From Mytilisepta virgata (taxonomy: Eukaryota; Mollusca; Bivalvia; Mytilida; Mytilidae), in assembly GCA_028015205.1 (NCBI GenBank), contig JAPWFG010000019.1, positions 3,100,001-3,164,000 of the forward strand: 64,000 nt of DNA. Reading direction: 5' to 3'. A program made the position numbers and the translations under genes. Below, piece by piece: positions 44,401 through 49,230 of this stretch (its first letter is position 1; each line of letters begins with the position of its first letter). Below the pieces are notes generated by a model. The model was not told the DNA's origin, made no database searches, and saw only the letters and a program-made list of their open reading frames with translations.

Positions 44401-45889
44401 TATCCAGTACGTGGAGGAAGGTTATTATTGTCATAACTTGTAGCATTATTGAAGGCAGTCAGAACAGAAAATGACTATTGATAATATATTCCGTTGGTAT
44501 AGTGGGGTGCATATAAGTAAGTGAATTGTCAATACCCATCTCCGTAATCTGATACAAAATGCAGTGCCTTTTCAGACAAAAACGATGTTGTTTGGGGGGG
44601 GGGGGGGGGGGGTGGGCTTGACCATTTTATGATGGGGGAAGCGTCGGTGAACTTGAAACCTCTTCCAAAAATTATCCACGTTATACCGAATTTGTGACCC
44701 GAAAACATCGTGGAAAGCTAAAATTACATATTTATGCATTTAACATTTAAATATGAATTCTCCTCAGTGCCTTTTAAAAATCTGCAGAAATTTGTTTAAT
44801 CCTGACCGGAATTCTCCAGAGTGTCAAAATATCCCGACCAGTAATCTCCGCCGCTTTTCTAAAATCTTGACCCGAATTTGTCGCACGTCCCGTATCTAAG
44901 TATCATTCAGTTAACCCCTCAAGGATAATGATTACCCTGTCAATCCACCTAGTCACACTCCATTAAGATTTTGTTCATATTTTATTTTTTCAATTTGGTA
45001 AAATGCCCAATTTTTTATGGAAAGCATATTTTCCGTTTTCTGTGTAAAATGCGTTTTTTCTTCTCCGTAAAATATGATGACACCACGTACAAATGTTCTG
45101 TATTGAACTTATTGAACGCGTGCAAGGTTTGCTTCCAACAAAACATGCTGACATTTATGATATGTCTGATCCTTGTTTTGGGATGTGTAAAGTTTTGATA
45201 AAGGTTTTCTTTTTATCAGTTTATGAAGTAAACGGAAGATGTAATTTAGAGCTAAACCGTACGTTGAAAGTTTGGCAAGTTTGTAACTCGTGCCCCATAT
45301 GAAAGGCTGTTGGACGAACTCTTTACGCATTCTTTCAGATTCTGTTTCAATATTGTTGTCCACATTATATATATCTATCATTTCTATTTTGTACGATTCA
45401 TGTCACATACATACCGTTTGGAAGGAATACTTTTTTATGTCACTGTATTTGAACTTAGTTAACGGGAAAGTATAATGATCGACTGGCATGTTTGATTTGA
45501 TTAAAAACTCGTATAAATCCGTTTATTTCAGCAAACAGAATTCATATGTCAAATTCAACAAAGAAATTACTAGAACAATATCCAGATTACAATGTTGAAT
45601 TCAGAGGAGAGATACCAGTTAAGGTAAAAAAAAAAGTTAGCTTTTTACCAAACAATCATAGAAAGGTGTAAGAAACTTGGATTAATACAATTTTGAAGAA
45701 AATAAAATTTGAATATTTGACGCCACACTTGTCTTTGTGAAAACTACTAATTAGGGTAATTAGCTATTTGCCATGGAAATTGTATCATCAACTATTCAGT
45801 TGAAACGTACTATTTTACAGGCCAAAGGAACGATGAAGACATACTGGCTCTTGGGGAAGAATGAAACTACCACAAACTCTAAAGAATAA
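14395..45889 (+). CDS. Receptor (membrane) guanylate cyclase, natriuretic peptide receptor-like; 23 coding exons
   Basis: Complete gene model encoding 1040 residues, close to the ~1050 usual for NPR-A/B-type receptors. The family binds an extracellular ligand and makes cGMP inside the cell. Order: signal peptide (1-~24); ANF-receptor ligand-binding domain (~27-430) with a GPAC cysteine motif and the juxtamembrane PTCGF...LC pair; membrane helix (~451-473); kinase-homology domain (~518-785) with HGN (629-631) and DYG (649-651) in place of catalytic HRD/DFG, and Arg538 at the VAIK-lysine position; coiled-coil linker (~785-830); cyclase domain (~832-1030). Retained in the cyclase: Asp902, Cys970 and the Asn977/Arg981 pair. 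Changed: Glu858 at the first metal Asp, Glu861 at the neighbouring Gly, Thr898 at the guanine-selecting Glu. All splice sites are GT-AG and all phases join. The ligand is unknown. Confidence 0.92.
14479..15007 (+). other. Intron 1
   Basis: AT-rich, bounded by GTAAGT and TTCTAG. I see no repeat or gene in it. Confidence 0.75.
15008..15380 (+). CDS. Guanylate cyclase exon 2 (ligand-binding domain)
   Basis: Encodes residues 29-153. It starts LGILLM at the first strand of the periplasmic-binding-protein-like fold and contains GPAIDEGI, the Cys pair GIC...GPAC and PILTG, all typical of ANF-receptor domains. N-glycosylation sequons NVT and NYT are present. Acceptor TTCTAG, donor GTAAGT; ends in phase 1. 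Confidence 0.92.
15692..15922 (+). mobile_element. SINE-like repeat, copy 1
   Basis: About 230 bp sharing several long blocks with 56040-56275: TAGGAGTAAGAGCAAAG, GGTGATATGTCT, GTGAGCTAGCA, AAAAATCCGA, GGGATCATATTCAT and GACGTTAAACAATAATTC. Both copies end in the same CATCCATC simple tail. A short dispersed unit with a simple-repeat 3' tail and no coding capacity is characteristic of SINEs. No tRNA-type A/B box was confidently identified. Confidence 0.6.
16090..16690 (-). mobile_element. Reverse-transcriptase-element 3' fragment (Penelope/RT-like), copy 1
   Basis: On the minus strand a frame over about 16500-16670 reads [24 protein letters not shown] and [14 protein letters not shown] in order. 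This is a protein segment recurrent in bivalve RT-bearing repeats, downstream of the catalytic motif. The remaining part toward 16090 is its 3' non-coding end and ends A-rich on the plus strand. It shares sequence with 43300-44035, 46430-46800 and 63840-64000. The assignment to Penelope-like elements is tentative. Confidence 0.55.
16926..17138 (+). CDS. Guanylate cyclase exon 3 (ligand-binding domain)
   Basis: Encodes residues 153-224, including the [10 protein letters not shown] strand of the second subdomain. Acceptor TTGAAG with the split codon C|AT; donor GTTTGT; ends in phase 1. Confidence 0.9.
17139..18072 (+). other. Intron 3
   Basis: AT-rich non-coding sequence ending in a double acceptor region (TTTTCAG at about 18050 and CTTTCAG at 18066-18072). 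The downstream AG gives the in-frame join. No repeat recognised. Confidence 0.7.
18073..18219 (+). CDS. Guanylate cyclase exon 4 (ligand-binding domain)
   Basis: Encodes residues 224-273, including [14 protein letters not shown] and the EFVFITLEL strand. Donor GTAAGA; ends in phase 1. Confidence 0.9.
18220..19240 (+). other. Intron 4
   Basis: AT-rich. A ~65 bp segment is imperfectly repeated in tandem at about 18780-18905 (TTAACTGTTGTGTGTTTTGTAA and TTAACTATTGGGTGTTTTGTAA type units). No gene. Confidence 0.65.
19241..19395 (+). CDS. Guanylate cyclase exon 5 (ligand-binding domain)
   Basis: Encodes residues 273-324, reading [19 protein letters not shown] to FPADEN. Acceptor CTTTACAG, donor GTAAGA; phase 0. 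Confidence 0.9.
19396..19930 (+). other. Intron 5
   Basis: AT-rich, non-coding, between GTAAGA and ACCAACAG. Nothing recognised. Confidence 0.7.
19931..20066 (+). CDS. Guanylate cyclase exon 6 (ligand-binding domain)
   Basis: Encodes residues 325-370. [18 protein letters not shown] matches the family helix (VN-F--A-YDAV--YA-A) that follows the binding cleft. Sequons NQT and NSS are present. Donor GTAAAT; ends in phase 1. Confidence 0.92.
20323..20417 (+). CDS. Guanylate cyclase exon 7 (ligand-binding domain)
   Basis: Encodes residues 370-401, with [24 protein letters not shown]. This corresponds to the family G-V-(I/N)-GDR-xDFxLxDM segment. Acceptor TTTTTCAG, donor GTATGT; phase 0. Confidence 0.92.
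20418..22751 (+). other. Intron 7 containing a CpG-rich element
   Basis: 2.3-kb intron. Outside the CpG-rich element at 21349-22279 it is ordinary AT-rich sequence with no coding signal. Confidence 0.7.
21349..22279. mobile_element. CpG-rich non-autonomous element with CCCCCTTCAC inverted ends
   Basis: This ~930 bp block is far richer in G+C and CpG than its surroundings. Its left end starts CCCCCTTCAC followed by a GACGAAGAC block, and its right end finishes with the inverse GTGAAGGGGG preceded by the inverse GTCTTCATC. Inside are dozens of CGTAG, GATCGTAG and CTACG motifs in blocks of alternating orientation. No open frame looks like a transposase. A clean target-site duplication is not apparent. 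Confidence 0.65.
22752..22884 (+). CDS. Guanylate cyclase exon 8 (end of ectodomain)
   Basis: Encodes residues 402-446. It contains [20 protein letters not shown], whose juxtamembrane cysteine pair parallels the PPCGF...C motif of vertebrate NPR-A/B. Acceptor CCTTAG, donor GTATTT; ends in phase 1. Confidence 0.92.
23400..23540 (+). repeat. Diverged splice-acceptor-like repeats, upstream tract
   Basis: Repeated TTTCAGTTGACTGTA, TTAGTTGACTTAACTG, TATTTCAGTATAATTG and TTTTAGCTGACTGTATTG units separated by TGTGATCATTAT. These are diverged relatives of the minisatellite at 26425-26815 in the same intron. Confidence 0.6.
23560..24330 (+). repeat. Core-repeat element with GTCC microsatellite
   Basis: A (GTCC/GTCT)-rich microsatellite at about 23578-23612 is followed by three diverged tandem units of ~160-280 bp. 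Each contains TGTGACATCAACTC or TGTGACATCAGCTC, GTAGATGCGCAATAA or GTAGATGCACAATAA, and GAGCGAATTTTCAAA. Architecture and orientation mirror the GGAC-ended array at 5380-5983, so both probably belong to pearl-like bivalve elements. Confidence 0.6.
25420..26080. repeat. ~150-bp tandem array carrying AGGTCA palindromes
   Basis: Five tandem units, each with GAGTTCAGTTCTCC..ACCAAG, CCTACAATCATATTACTTGGTG, TAACACAGCCTCC.ACCAAA and TTAGGTCACTCTGACCTACTT. The palindrome AGGTCA-CTC-TGACCT is perfect in three units (25503-25517, 25649-25663, 25794-25808) and has one mismatch in a fourth (25940-25954). Confidence 0.8.
26170..26182. promoter_or_regulatory. Palindromic AGGTCA-A-TGACCT (IR1) motif
   Basis: A perfect inverted repeat of the nuclear-receptor half-site AGGTCA with one-base spacing, inside the longer palindrome TTAGGTCAATGACCTAA. 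IR1 geometry is that of ecdysone/FXR-type response elements. Whether it is bound is unknown, and chance occurrence is possible for a single site. Confidence 0.35.
26425..26815 (+). repeat. Minisatellite of the intron 8/exon 9 splice junction
   Basis: About twelve diverged copies, period ~30-36 bp, of CGTTATATTTCAGTTGACTG plus TACTGCTGTTAT. The last copy, GTATTTCAG|TTGACTATACTG, is the real acceptor and the first codons of the transmembrane exon. The upstream copies therefore contain many decoy YAG|TTGACT acceptors (for example CAG ending at about 26473, 26516, 26549, 26654, 26715 and 26744). Confidence 0.85.
26810..26897 (+). CDS. Guanylate cyclase exon 9 (transmembrane helix)
   Basis: Encodes residues 446-475. 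[20 protein letters not shown] is a strong single membrane helix, followed by the stop-transfer Arg of the next exon. Acceptor GTATTTCAG, donor GTTAGT; ends in phase 2. Confidence 0.92.
26898..27855 (+). other. Intron 9 with diverged tandem repeats
   Basis: Between about 27230 and 27620 there are three diverged ~150-170 bp units with TTTACTCATAC, TTTGATGATTTTTGCCATTTT and GAGTTACTAAACTTT-type blocks. The rest is AT-rich. No coding signal. Confidence 0.6.
27856..27982 (+). CDS. Guanylate cyclase exon 10 (juxtamembrane)
   Basis: Encodes residues 475-517. Basic and polar ([16 protein letters not shown]), including the conserved W-x-I that begins the intracellular region. Donor GTAGGT; phase 0. 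Confidence 0.9.
27983..28322 (+). other. Intron 10
   Basis: AT-rich, non-coding. Ends in a long T tract with TTTTTTAG. Confidence 0.7.
28323..28442 (+). CDS. Guanylate cyclase exon 11 (kinase-homology N lobe)
   Basis: Encodes residues 518-557, including VVAVRKL, the strand that carries the ATP-binding lysine in kinases. Here the aligned position is Arg538 with Lys539 next to it. [12 protein letters not shown] is the C-helix. Donor GTAAGC; phase 0. Confidence 0.92.
28739..28843 (+). CDS. Guanylate cyclase exon 12 (kinase-homology domain)
   Basis: Encodes residues 558-592. [16 protein letters not shown] and [11 protein letters not shown] are near-verbatim receptor cyclase motifs. Donor GTAATT; phase 0. 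Confidence 0.93.
28844..29441 (+). other. Intron 12
   Basis: AT-rich with no recognised element. The frame remains open for a short distance past the donor, but conservation stops at SLQ. Confidence 0.7.
29442..29513 (+). CDS. Guanylate cyclase exon 13 (kinase-homology domain)
   Basis: Encodes residues 593-616. [19 protein letters not shown] matches the family D(I/V)L-x-E-x-I-x-LDW-F-(K/R)YSL segment. Acceptor TTTTTAG, donor GTATGT; phase 0. Too short to be found by length alone. Confidence 0.9.
29514..29908 (+). other. Intron 13
   Basis: AT-rich, non-coding, ending TTCTTGAAG. Nothing recognised. Confidence 0.7.
29909..30089 (+). CDS. Guanylate cyclase exon 14 (pseudokinase active-site region)
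   Basis: Encodes residues 617-677. GMVYLHSS is followed by [19 protein letters not shown] and TDYG. HGN replaces HRD and DYG replaces DFG, as in all receptor cyclases, so phosphotransfer is not expected. Donor GTATGT; ends in phase 1. Confidence 0.93.
30090..32786 (+). other. Intron 14 containing a TIR element
   Basis: 2.7-kb intron. The element at 30498-31544 is listed separately. 31545-32786 is AT-rich with scattered short frames (for example 31721-31942, 32213-32437) that match nothing I know. Confidence 0.65.
30498..31544 (+). mobile_element. Non-autonomous TIR element with six ~160-bp core repeats
   Basis: Bounded by perfect 12-bp inverted ends GTGTCGCCTGCG (30498-30509) and CGCAGGCGACAC (31533-31544). 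A GTCTTGCGTC-rich leader follows the left end. Then come six tandem units starting near 30581, 30731, 30889, 31049, 31213 and 31333, each with CCTCAACTACTC, AAACCGCTCAAAG, TTTGATGAAACTTTCTCTGT and ATATATATTTCATTTT. There is no protein-coding frame. A truncated relative lies at 40374-40683. Confidence 0.75.
32787..32936 (+). CDS. Guanylate cyclase exon 15 (kinase-homology C lobe)
   Basis: Encodes residues 677-727. [14 protein letters not shown] corresponds to the family (K)LWTAPELLR motif (APE helix), and [13 protein letters not shown] to D-YSFGIIL-E. Acceptor TTTTGCAG, donor GTTAGT; ends in phase 1. Confidence 0.93.
33715..36230 (+). mobile_element. Repeat element with AGAGGCTC...GGTGAGCT ends, interrupted by a LINE
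   Basis: Starts CAAGCAAGAGGCTCCCAAGA and ends GGACAGGTGAGCT. Its boundaries can be read because a neighbouring copy of the target array (about 36533-36570) preserves the uninterrupted sequence. The left part contains ~130 bp tandem units with TTGACTTGAACAG and GGTTGCTA...GGACTTTTTCAT. The right part (35815-36230) contains CCATGGCGGCCATG-type sequence and ends TTTAGGACAGGTGAGCT. No coding capacity outside the inserted LINE. Confidence 0.6.
34330..35815 (+). mobile_element. 5'-truncated, mutated non-LTR retrotransposon (LINE), C-terminal RT half
   Basis: The frame begins in FINDIADDM and contains the RT catalytic motif [10 protein letters not shown], followed by [15 protein letters not shown] and HLGVTL, and later RLWNSL and a Cys/His-rich end (CHCECG...HYFLHC). 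A one-base frameshift lies near 34637. A 5-bp tandem duplication TCTGGTCTGG near 34772 restores the frame, and a Gln-type codon is now TAA at 35387-35389. After that the frame stays open to TGA at 35552-35554. The 3' UTR contains AATAAA near 35800. The RT N-terminal half and endonuclease are missing. A jockey/CR1-type relationship is likely but not certain. Confidence 0.85.
38014..38182 (+). CDS. Guanylate cyclase exon 16 (end of kinase-homology domain)
   Basis: Encodes residues 727-783. It includes [19 protein letters not shown] and [15 protein letters not shown], equivalent to the C-terminal kinase-lobe motif C-W-x-E-(D/N)P-x-ER. Acceptor TTTTAAG, donor GTTGTA (weak); ends in phase 2. Confidence 0.92.
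38462..38608 (+). CDS. Guanylate cyclase exon 17 (dimerisation coiled coil)
   Basis: Encodes residues 783-832. [18 protein letters not shown] and the EER-T-type stretch ([17 protein letters not shown]) form the signalling helix, and FLHRLLP enters the cyclase domain. Donor GTTAGT; ends in phase 2. Confidence 0.93.
38770..38893 (+). CDS. Guanylate cyclase exon 18 (cyclase domain, first metal site altered)
   Basis: Encodes residues 832-873. [18 protein letters not shown] is typical of the family. The next motif, normally YFSDIVGFT, reads YFSEIVEFT: codon GAG at 38846-38848 puts Glu858 at the invariant metal-binding Asp, and GAG at 38855-38857 puts Glu861 at the Gly. Acceptor ATTGCAG, donor GTTTGA (weak); phase 0. 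Confidence 0.92.
39350..40110. repeat. Diverged ~170-bp tandem repeats with poly-G/poly-C
   Basis: Units share AATCATATATTTT.TTATTCTCC, TAAGACGCA, GACATNNACCTCATT and CAATTATTTCATAAA blocks, with homopolymer G or C runs between units. Confidence 0.55.
40179..40363 (+). repeat. Dispersed repeat, inverted relative to 51401-51575
   Basis: Blocks TTGATACAAGGAAGACATCA, TCAGACATAATATGTAATAA, ATTTCATTTGCTT and GGACTTATCACGGCAGG all occur as reverse complements at 51401-51575. The TIR-element fragment at 40374 begins just after it. Confidence 0.75.
40374..40683 (+). mobile_element. Truncated copy of the GTGTCGCCTGCG element
   Basis: Starts with the same 12-bp end and leader (TCGACACAT...CTATCTGTCGTCTTGCGTC) as 30498-31544. 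It retains fewer than two core units and stops abruptly in TTTGATGAAACTTTC at 40683. The right inverted end is absent. Confidence 0.75.
41004..41072 (+). CDS. Guanylate cyclase exon 19 (cyclase domain)
   Basis: Encodes residues 874-896, [20 protein letters not shown] then VYT. It matches the family VVxLLNDLYTxFD helix. Acceptor TTTCAG, donor GTAAGT; phase 0. Very short, but supported by continuity with the flanking exons. Confidence 0.93.
41073..42081 (+). other. Intron 19
   Basis: AT-rich, non-coding. No repeat or element recognised. Confidence 0.65.
42082..42256 (+). CDS. Guanylate cyclase exon 20 (cyclase domain, substrate-selecting Glu replaced)
   Basis: Encodes residues 897-955. The family motif KVETIGDAYMVVSGLP here reads [16 protein letters not shown]. 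The second metal Asp (902) is kept, but the guanine-recognising Glu is Thr898 (ACG at 42085-42087). [20 protein letters not shown] follows. Acceptor GTATAG, donor GTTAGT; ends in phase 1. Confidence 0.93.
42491..42589 (+). CDS. Guanylate cyclase exon 21 (cyclase catalytic core)
   Basis: Encodes residues 955-988, [20 protein letters not shown] then [11 protein letters not shown]. Cys970 (guanine pocket) and Asn977/Arg981 (transition-state residues) are intact. Acceptor CATTAG, donor GTAAGT; ends in phase 1. Confidence 0.95.
42590..45531 (+). other. Intron 21 (2.9 kb)
   Basis: Contains an RT-element fragment (about 43300-44035, minus strand) and a run of 19 G (44594-44612). Otherwise AT-rich with chance open frames only. 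Confidence 0.65.
43300..44035 (-). mobile_element. Reverse-transcriptase-element fragment (Penelope/RT-like), copy 2, degenerate catalytic motif
   Basis: A 117-codon minus-strand frame (43681-44034) reads [18 protein letters not shown], then [12 protein letters not shown] where an active RT of this family would have a Y-x-DD motif. [27 protein letters not shown] and FLSSNIP follow. The second catalytic Asp is lost (YKYD), so the copy is dead. The 3' non-coding portion continues to about 43300 and resembles 16090-16400. Confidence 0.6.
45532..45623 (+). CDS. Guanylate cyclase exon 22 (end of cyclase domain)
   Basis: Encodes residues 988-1018. [20 protein letters not shown] aligns with the I-x-(L/C)S-x-x-T-x-x-LL tail. 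FRGEIPVK leads into the next exon. Acceptor TATTTCAG, donor GTAAAA; phase 0. Confidence 0.92.
45821..45889 (+). CDS. Guanylate cyclase exon 23 (C-terminus and stop)
   Basis: Encodes residues 1019-1040 plus [23 protein letters not shown] is the universal (V)KGKG-x-x-TYWL-G ending of receptor cyclases, with a short polar tail. Acceptor TTTTACAG. Confidence 0.93.
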   Translation, partial: AKGTMKTYWLLGKNETTTNSKE

Positions 45890-46430
45890 GAAGAATAATG
45901 CGAAGGAATGACGTATTAATGACTTCTCTCATTTTTAAGATAAATATCTACATTTATTATTATATTCGTGTGACTTCACCTACCTACCTAGAAAAATCGC
46001 GTCTCAGAATAAGACAAAATACCTTCAGCTGTATTATAAACTGCAAATGTTTGTATGCGTATGTTATTTTTCCCATTTTGTAACTTATAAATTTCAAAAT
46101 GTATCTATAACATCTACATTTTGAAAATTATAATTTACAAAATGGGAAATATAACACGTATAACAAGAGTCCAAAGTACTTTAGCTTCGAAATATTCATG
46201 ATTTTACAATGAAAGTAAAGTGTTTTTGGGATATAGAATTTTCCAAAACAGCCGTAAACTGTGATTATCCCTCATTTTTTCTCCCCTAAAAAATTAATGG
46301 TTGTTCCCTCACATTCATGGTTAATTTTATTTTAAGCATTCATTTAAATAAATCTTTAAATACATAGCTTAATCTTAAATGACTTTACATATAATATTAA
46401 ATATGGAAAAAAGAATATCCTGACAATAAG
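45890..46430 (+). other. Guanylate cyclase 3' UTR / downstream sequence
   Basis: AT-rich. A strong inverted repeat lies at 46051-46165 and an AATAAA occurs near 46347. The true polyadenylation site cannot be fixed from sequence alone. Confidence 0.5.
46051..46165. repeat. Long hairpin in the guanylate cyclase 3' flank
   Basis: Arm one (about 46057-46105) contains ATGTTATTTTTCCCATTTTG and TTTCAAAATGTA. Arm two (about 46115-46163) contains TACATTTTGAAAA and TTACAAAATGGGAAATATAA, its imperfect reverse complement, with a short loop. RNA from this region should fold into a ~45-bp stem. Confidence 0.7.
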
Positions 46431-46800
46431 ATAAAAGATAATCAAAATCCAAAGACTATCGTGAGACTATAAAGATACAAAGATACAACCGAAACAATAC
46501 AAAAAAATCCATAACAAACCAGAACTGGTAATTGGAATTACATATGGTGCTTTGGTTGGGTGAGTGATGTCATGCTACTTTTACGACACCCCTCTTATTT
46601 CAAGTGTGTTAATGGTGGCGTTTTAGTTCCATTATCAATAGTAAGTTATATCTGCAGATATCTAGTCTCATCTGTGATAATCCTGATGAGGGCTATAGAA
46701 TACTTTGAGTGATGATATTAACGAAGGCTGAATATAAACCTGTCTCACAAGTTTATGTGACACCAATTCATTTCAGAACAACAATTATGTAAGAAAGCTG
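46430..46800 (-). mobile_element. Weak RT-element 3'-end fragment, copy 3
   Basis: Shares an A-rich ...ATACAA(A)AAAA segment, GATGTCATGCTAC-type and GGCTGAATATAAACCTGTCT...GTTTATGTGACA blocks with the 3' non-coding part of the copies at 16090 and 43300. No coding part remains. Confidence 0.4.
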
Positions 46801-48640
46801 AACAAATAATTTACTGTTATGCAAAGTAATGAACCTCACTACCTCTTTGTGTCTTATTTTCCTTGGATTACTTTTTCTGTTTTATATTCTCACATTGAAT
46901 CGACTAACGTGGCAAATGAAAATAAAAAAGTATTTATATAAATATGAAACTAATTAGTAGACAACAAAATCAATAATACCACTTTAAGACAAACTTGAGA
47001 TGTAATTCCTGTCTGTGGGGAATTATAAGATACACGTTGGCGGAAGTATGTCAGTTGAAATTAATTAAAAATACAACAAATGATACATGTTTCAGTATGT
47101 TAATCCACAGAACAGAAATCGTCCTTTCAGATGTAATGCACATCTGAATGCCCAAGATAAGGATTTTCATTGAATGCGTAGGAATGAGACTGTATTTAAT
47201 CGCTTTTTCTTGAAACCAGGTCATACAAAATTTCATAAAAATATTGGCTTTCTGCGTATAAAGGGATCGCCGAATTCGTTTTTGACCATGTACTAGTATA
47301 TCTAGTGCGTAAAACTATGAAATGCTGTGACAATGTTACACCTCTTCTAGCTTTCTGAACCTTGTTTTCATTGTGTAGAAAGTAGTTTGATAAACTTAAA
47401 AACGTAATGAAAGTTTCGTTCAATGTAATGTGAGAATTACCCGACATGCCTGATTATCACGAGGATATACATTATTTGAAATCAAAATTTAAAGTAAAAT
47501 GGTAAGAACTTTCCACAGATATCATATATTTGTAAATATGTTTTCAGAAATTTGAAACACCATATTTATGAGAGTATAAAAGTGATTTCTGGCCTTTTGT
47601 AGTTTCAAATAAAGCTCACAAGACAATATAAAACAAGGAATATAAATGTTATTGGTAGTCCTTATACGAATAAAACGTATAAAAGACAAATTCAGAACAA
47701 AAGTAAATGCAAAATAATAACAATACAATGATGTTCACTCCATGAAACCCAGAGCATTTTTATTTCTACCTGCTCTTTGGTCGTAACATTGAACAATTTC
47801 AACTTGTAACCTTTTCTGTTTTATTATTTTGCATATAGTCTTGTTCGGCATTTGTAATTTATACGTTTTAGTCGTGATATTTCTATACAATGTTTTATAT
47901 GGAGTGATTTAGAGTTCATTAACTATTAGATATAATGTGGATAGTCCGTGTTGTCGACTGTAAGACAACCTCTTTATTGTACTTTCATATTCCGATTCAG
48001 CCTTTTTAATTCGTTGACACTTACCCCGTATACTTTTTAATGTCTTTTTTCATGCTTGCAAAATTCAAAAAAAAAATTGTGCAACAATTAACCAACCTCT
48101 GCTATCAGAAGATGATAGATGAAGAGTTTCATGTTTCATAAACAACACAAAAAAAGAATAGATTTCACAGAAAATTTATTAATTTTTCACATGATAACAT
48201 GCAATGAATATAAACGAACACATCTAATAACAATAAATCATTACAAAATACAAAATTCTTCTCAGAGAAACTTTATAAAGGAATCAATAATGTCACCAAT
48301 ACAAGTGTTTATTTTGATTTCATGCCACACGTTTTCTTCTAAAATGTAAGATTTCTGAATGACTTATAATCAATTAAAAACTATCCACCATAGCAAAGTC
48401 AATTGTGGTCTCACGTGGGATAAAACACAAACACAAAAATTAAAAATGAAACTTACTTTCATTAGTGTCGCAGATATTACTAGAGTAAGCAATAGACTTA
48501 ACAAACAGTTATTACTCTACAGGCAACAGAATAAAGTAATTTTAATAAAAACAAGATTGCAACGCGAAGCCATGTGTCTCCCGCCGCCACCACAGGAGGG
48601 TAAGGTAGTTTTTAAATCACTCTTCGGTATCCTTGGTTAG
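46800..48640. other. Intergenic AT-rich DNA
   Basis: No recognisable gene or repeat. Open frames here (for example 47196-47447 minus, 48359-48640 plus) are short and of low complexity and match no family I know. Confidence 0.5.
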
Positions 48641-48649
48641 ATGACTAGG

Positions 48650-49230
48650 AATAATTTTATTAATAAATGGTAAGCGGTTTCAGATGTTATTCAGTGATAA
48701 AAGGGCAAAAAATTATCAAAGTCCCATAACTAAATCAACTGGCACATAATAGTGTAAATATCATGCTTCAATTACAAGTAGAATCTGCCAAGAGGCTTCT
48801 GAGAAGTTGAGGCAACAAGTATGAATATGGTACTGTGGTAATTAAAAAAAATCCTATTTCTCCCGTAAAAATCGACGAATCTGACTTCAGCAAGATAATA
48901 ATATAATAAGCAGCAATCCTGCAAAATACACGTACAATCAAACACAAGGTATATGATATATAGTGATATTAAACTAAGTCCCATAACTCCATAAATGTCA
49001 ATGAATGAAAAAAGGCAGTATAGTATGATAATCTTCATATCATAGGTCTTCAAAATATAAACCAACTCTGCCAAGTAGTTTCAAAGGAATTGTGTCCATA
49101 AGGTATGCATATGATACAATGTGATAAAATACAACAAAGTCCCATAACTCTTAAAAATCGCTGAATCAAAACGGCGGTATAGTGTGATCATTTTCATATC
49201 ATAGGTAACATTACTGCAAAATATAAAGAC
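48650..49230. repeat. Diverged ~170-250-bp tandem repeats with AAGTCCCATAACTC
   Basis: Three units carry AAGTCCCATAACT (about 48719, 48977, 49137), GTATAGT-TGATNATNTTCATAT and TCTGCCAAG...GTATGNATATG in the same order. Similar core-unit arrays occur in the introns of the cyclase gene, but this sequence is distinct. Confidence 0.6.
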
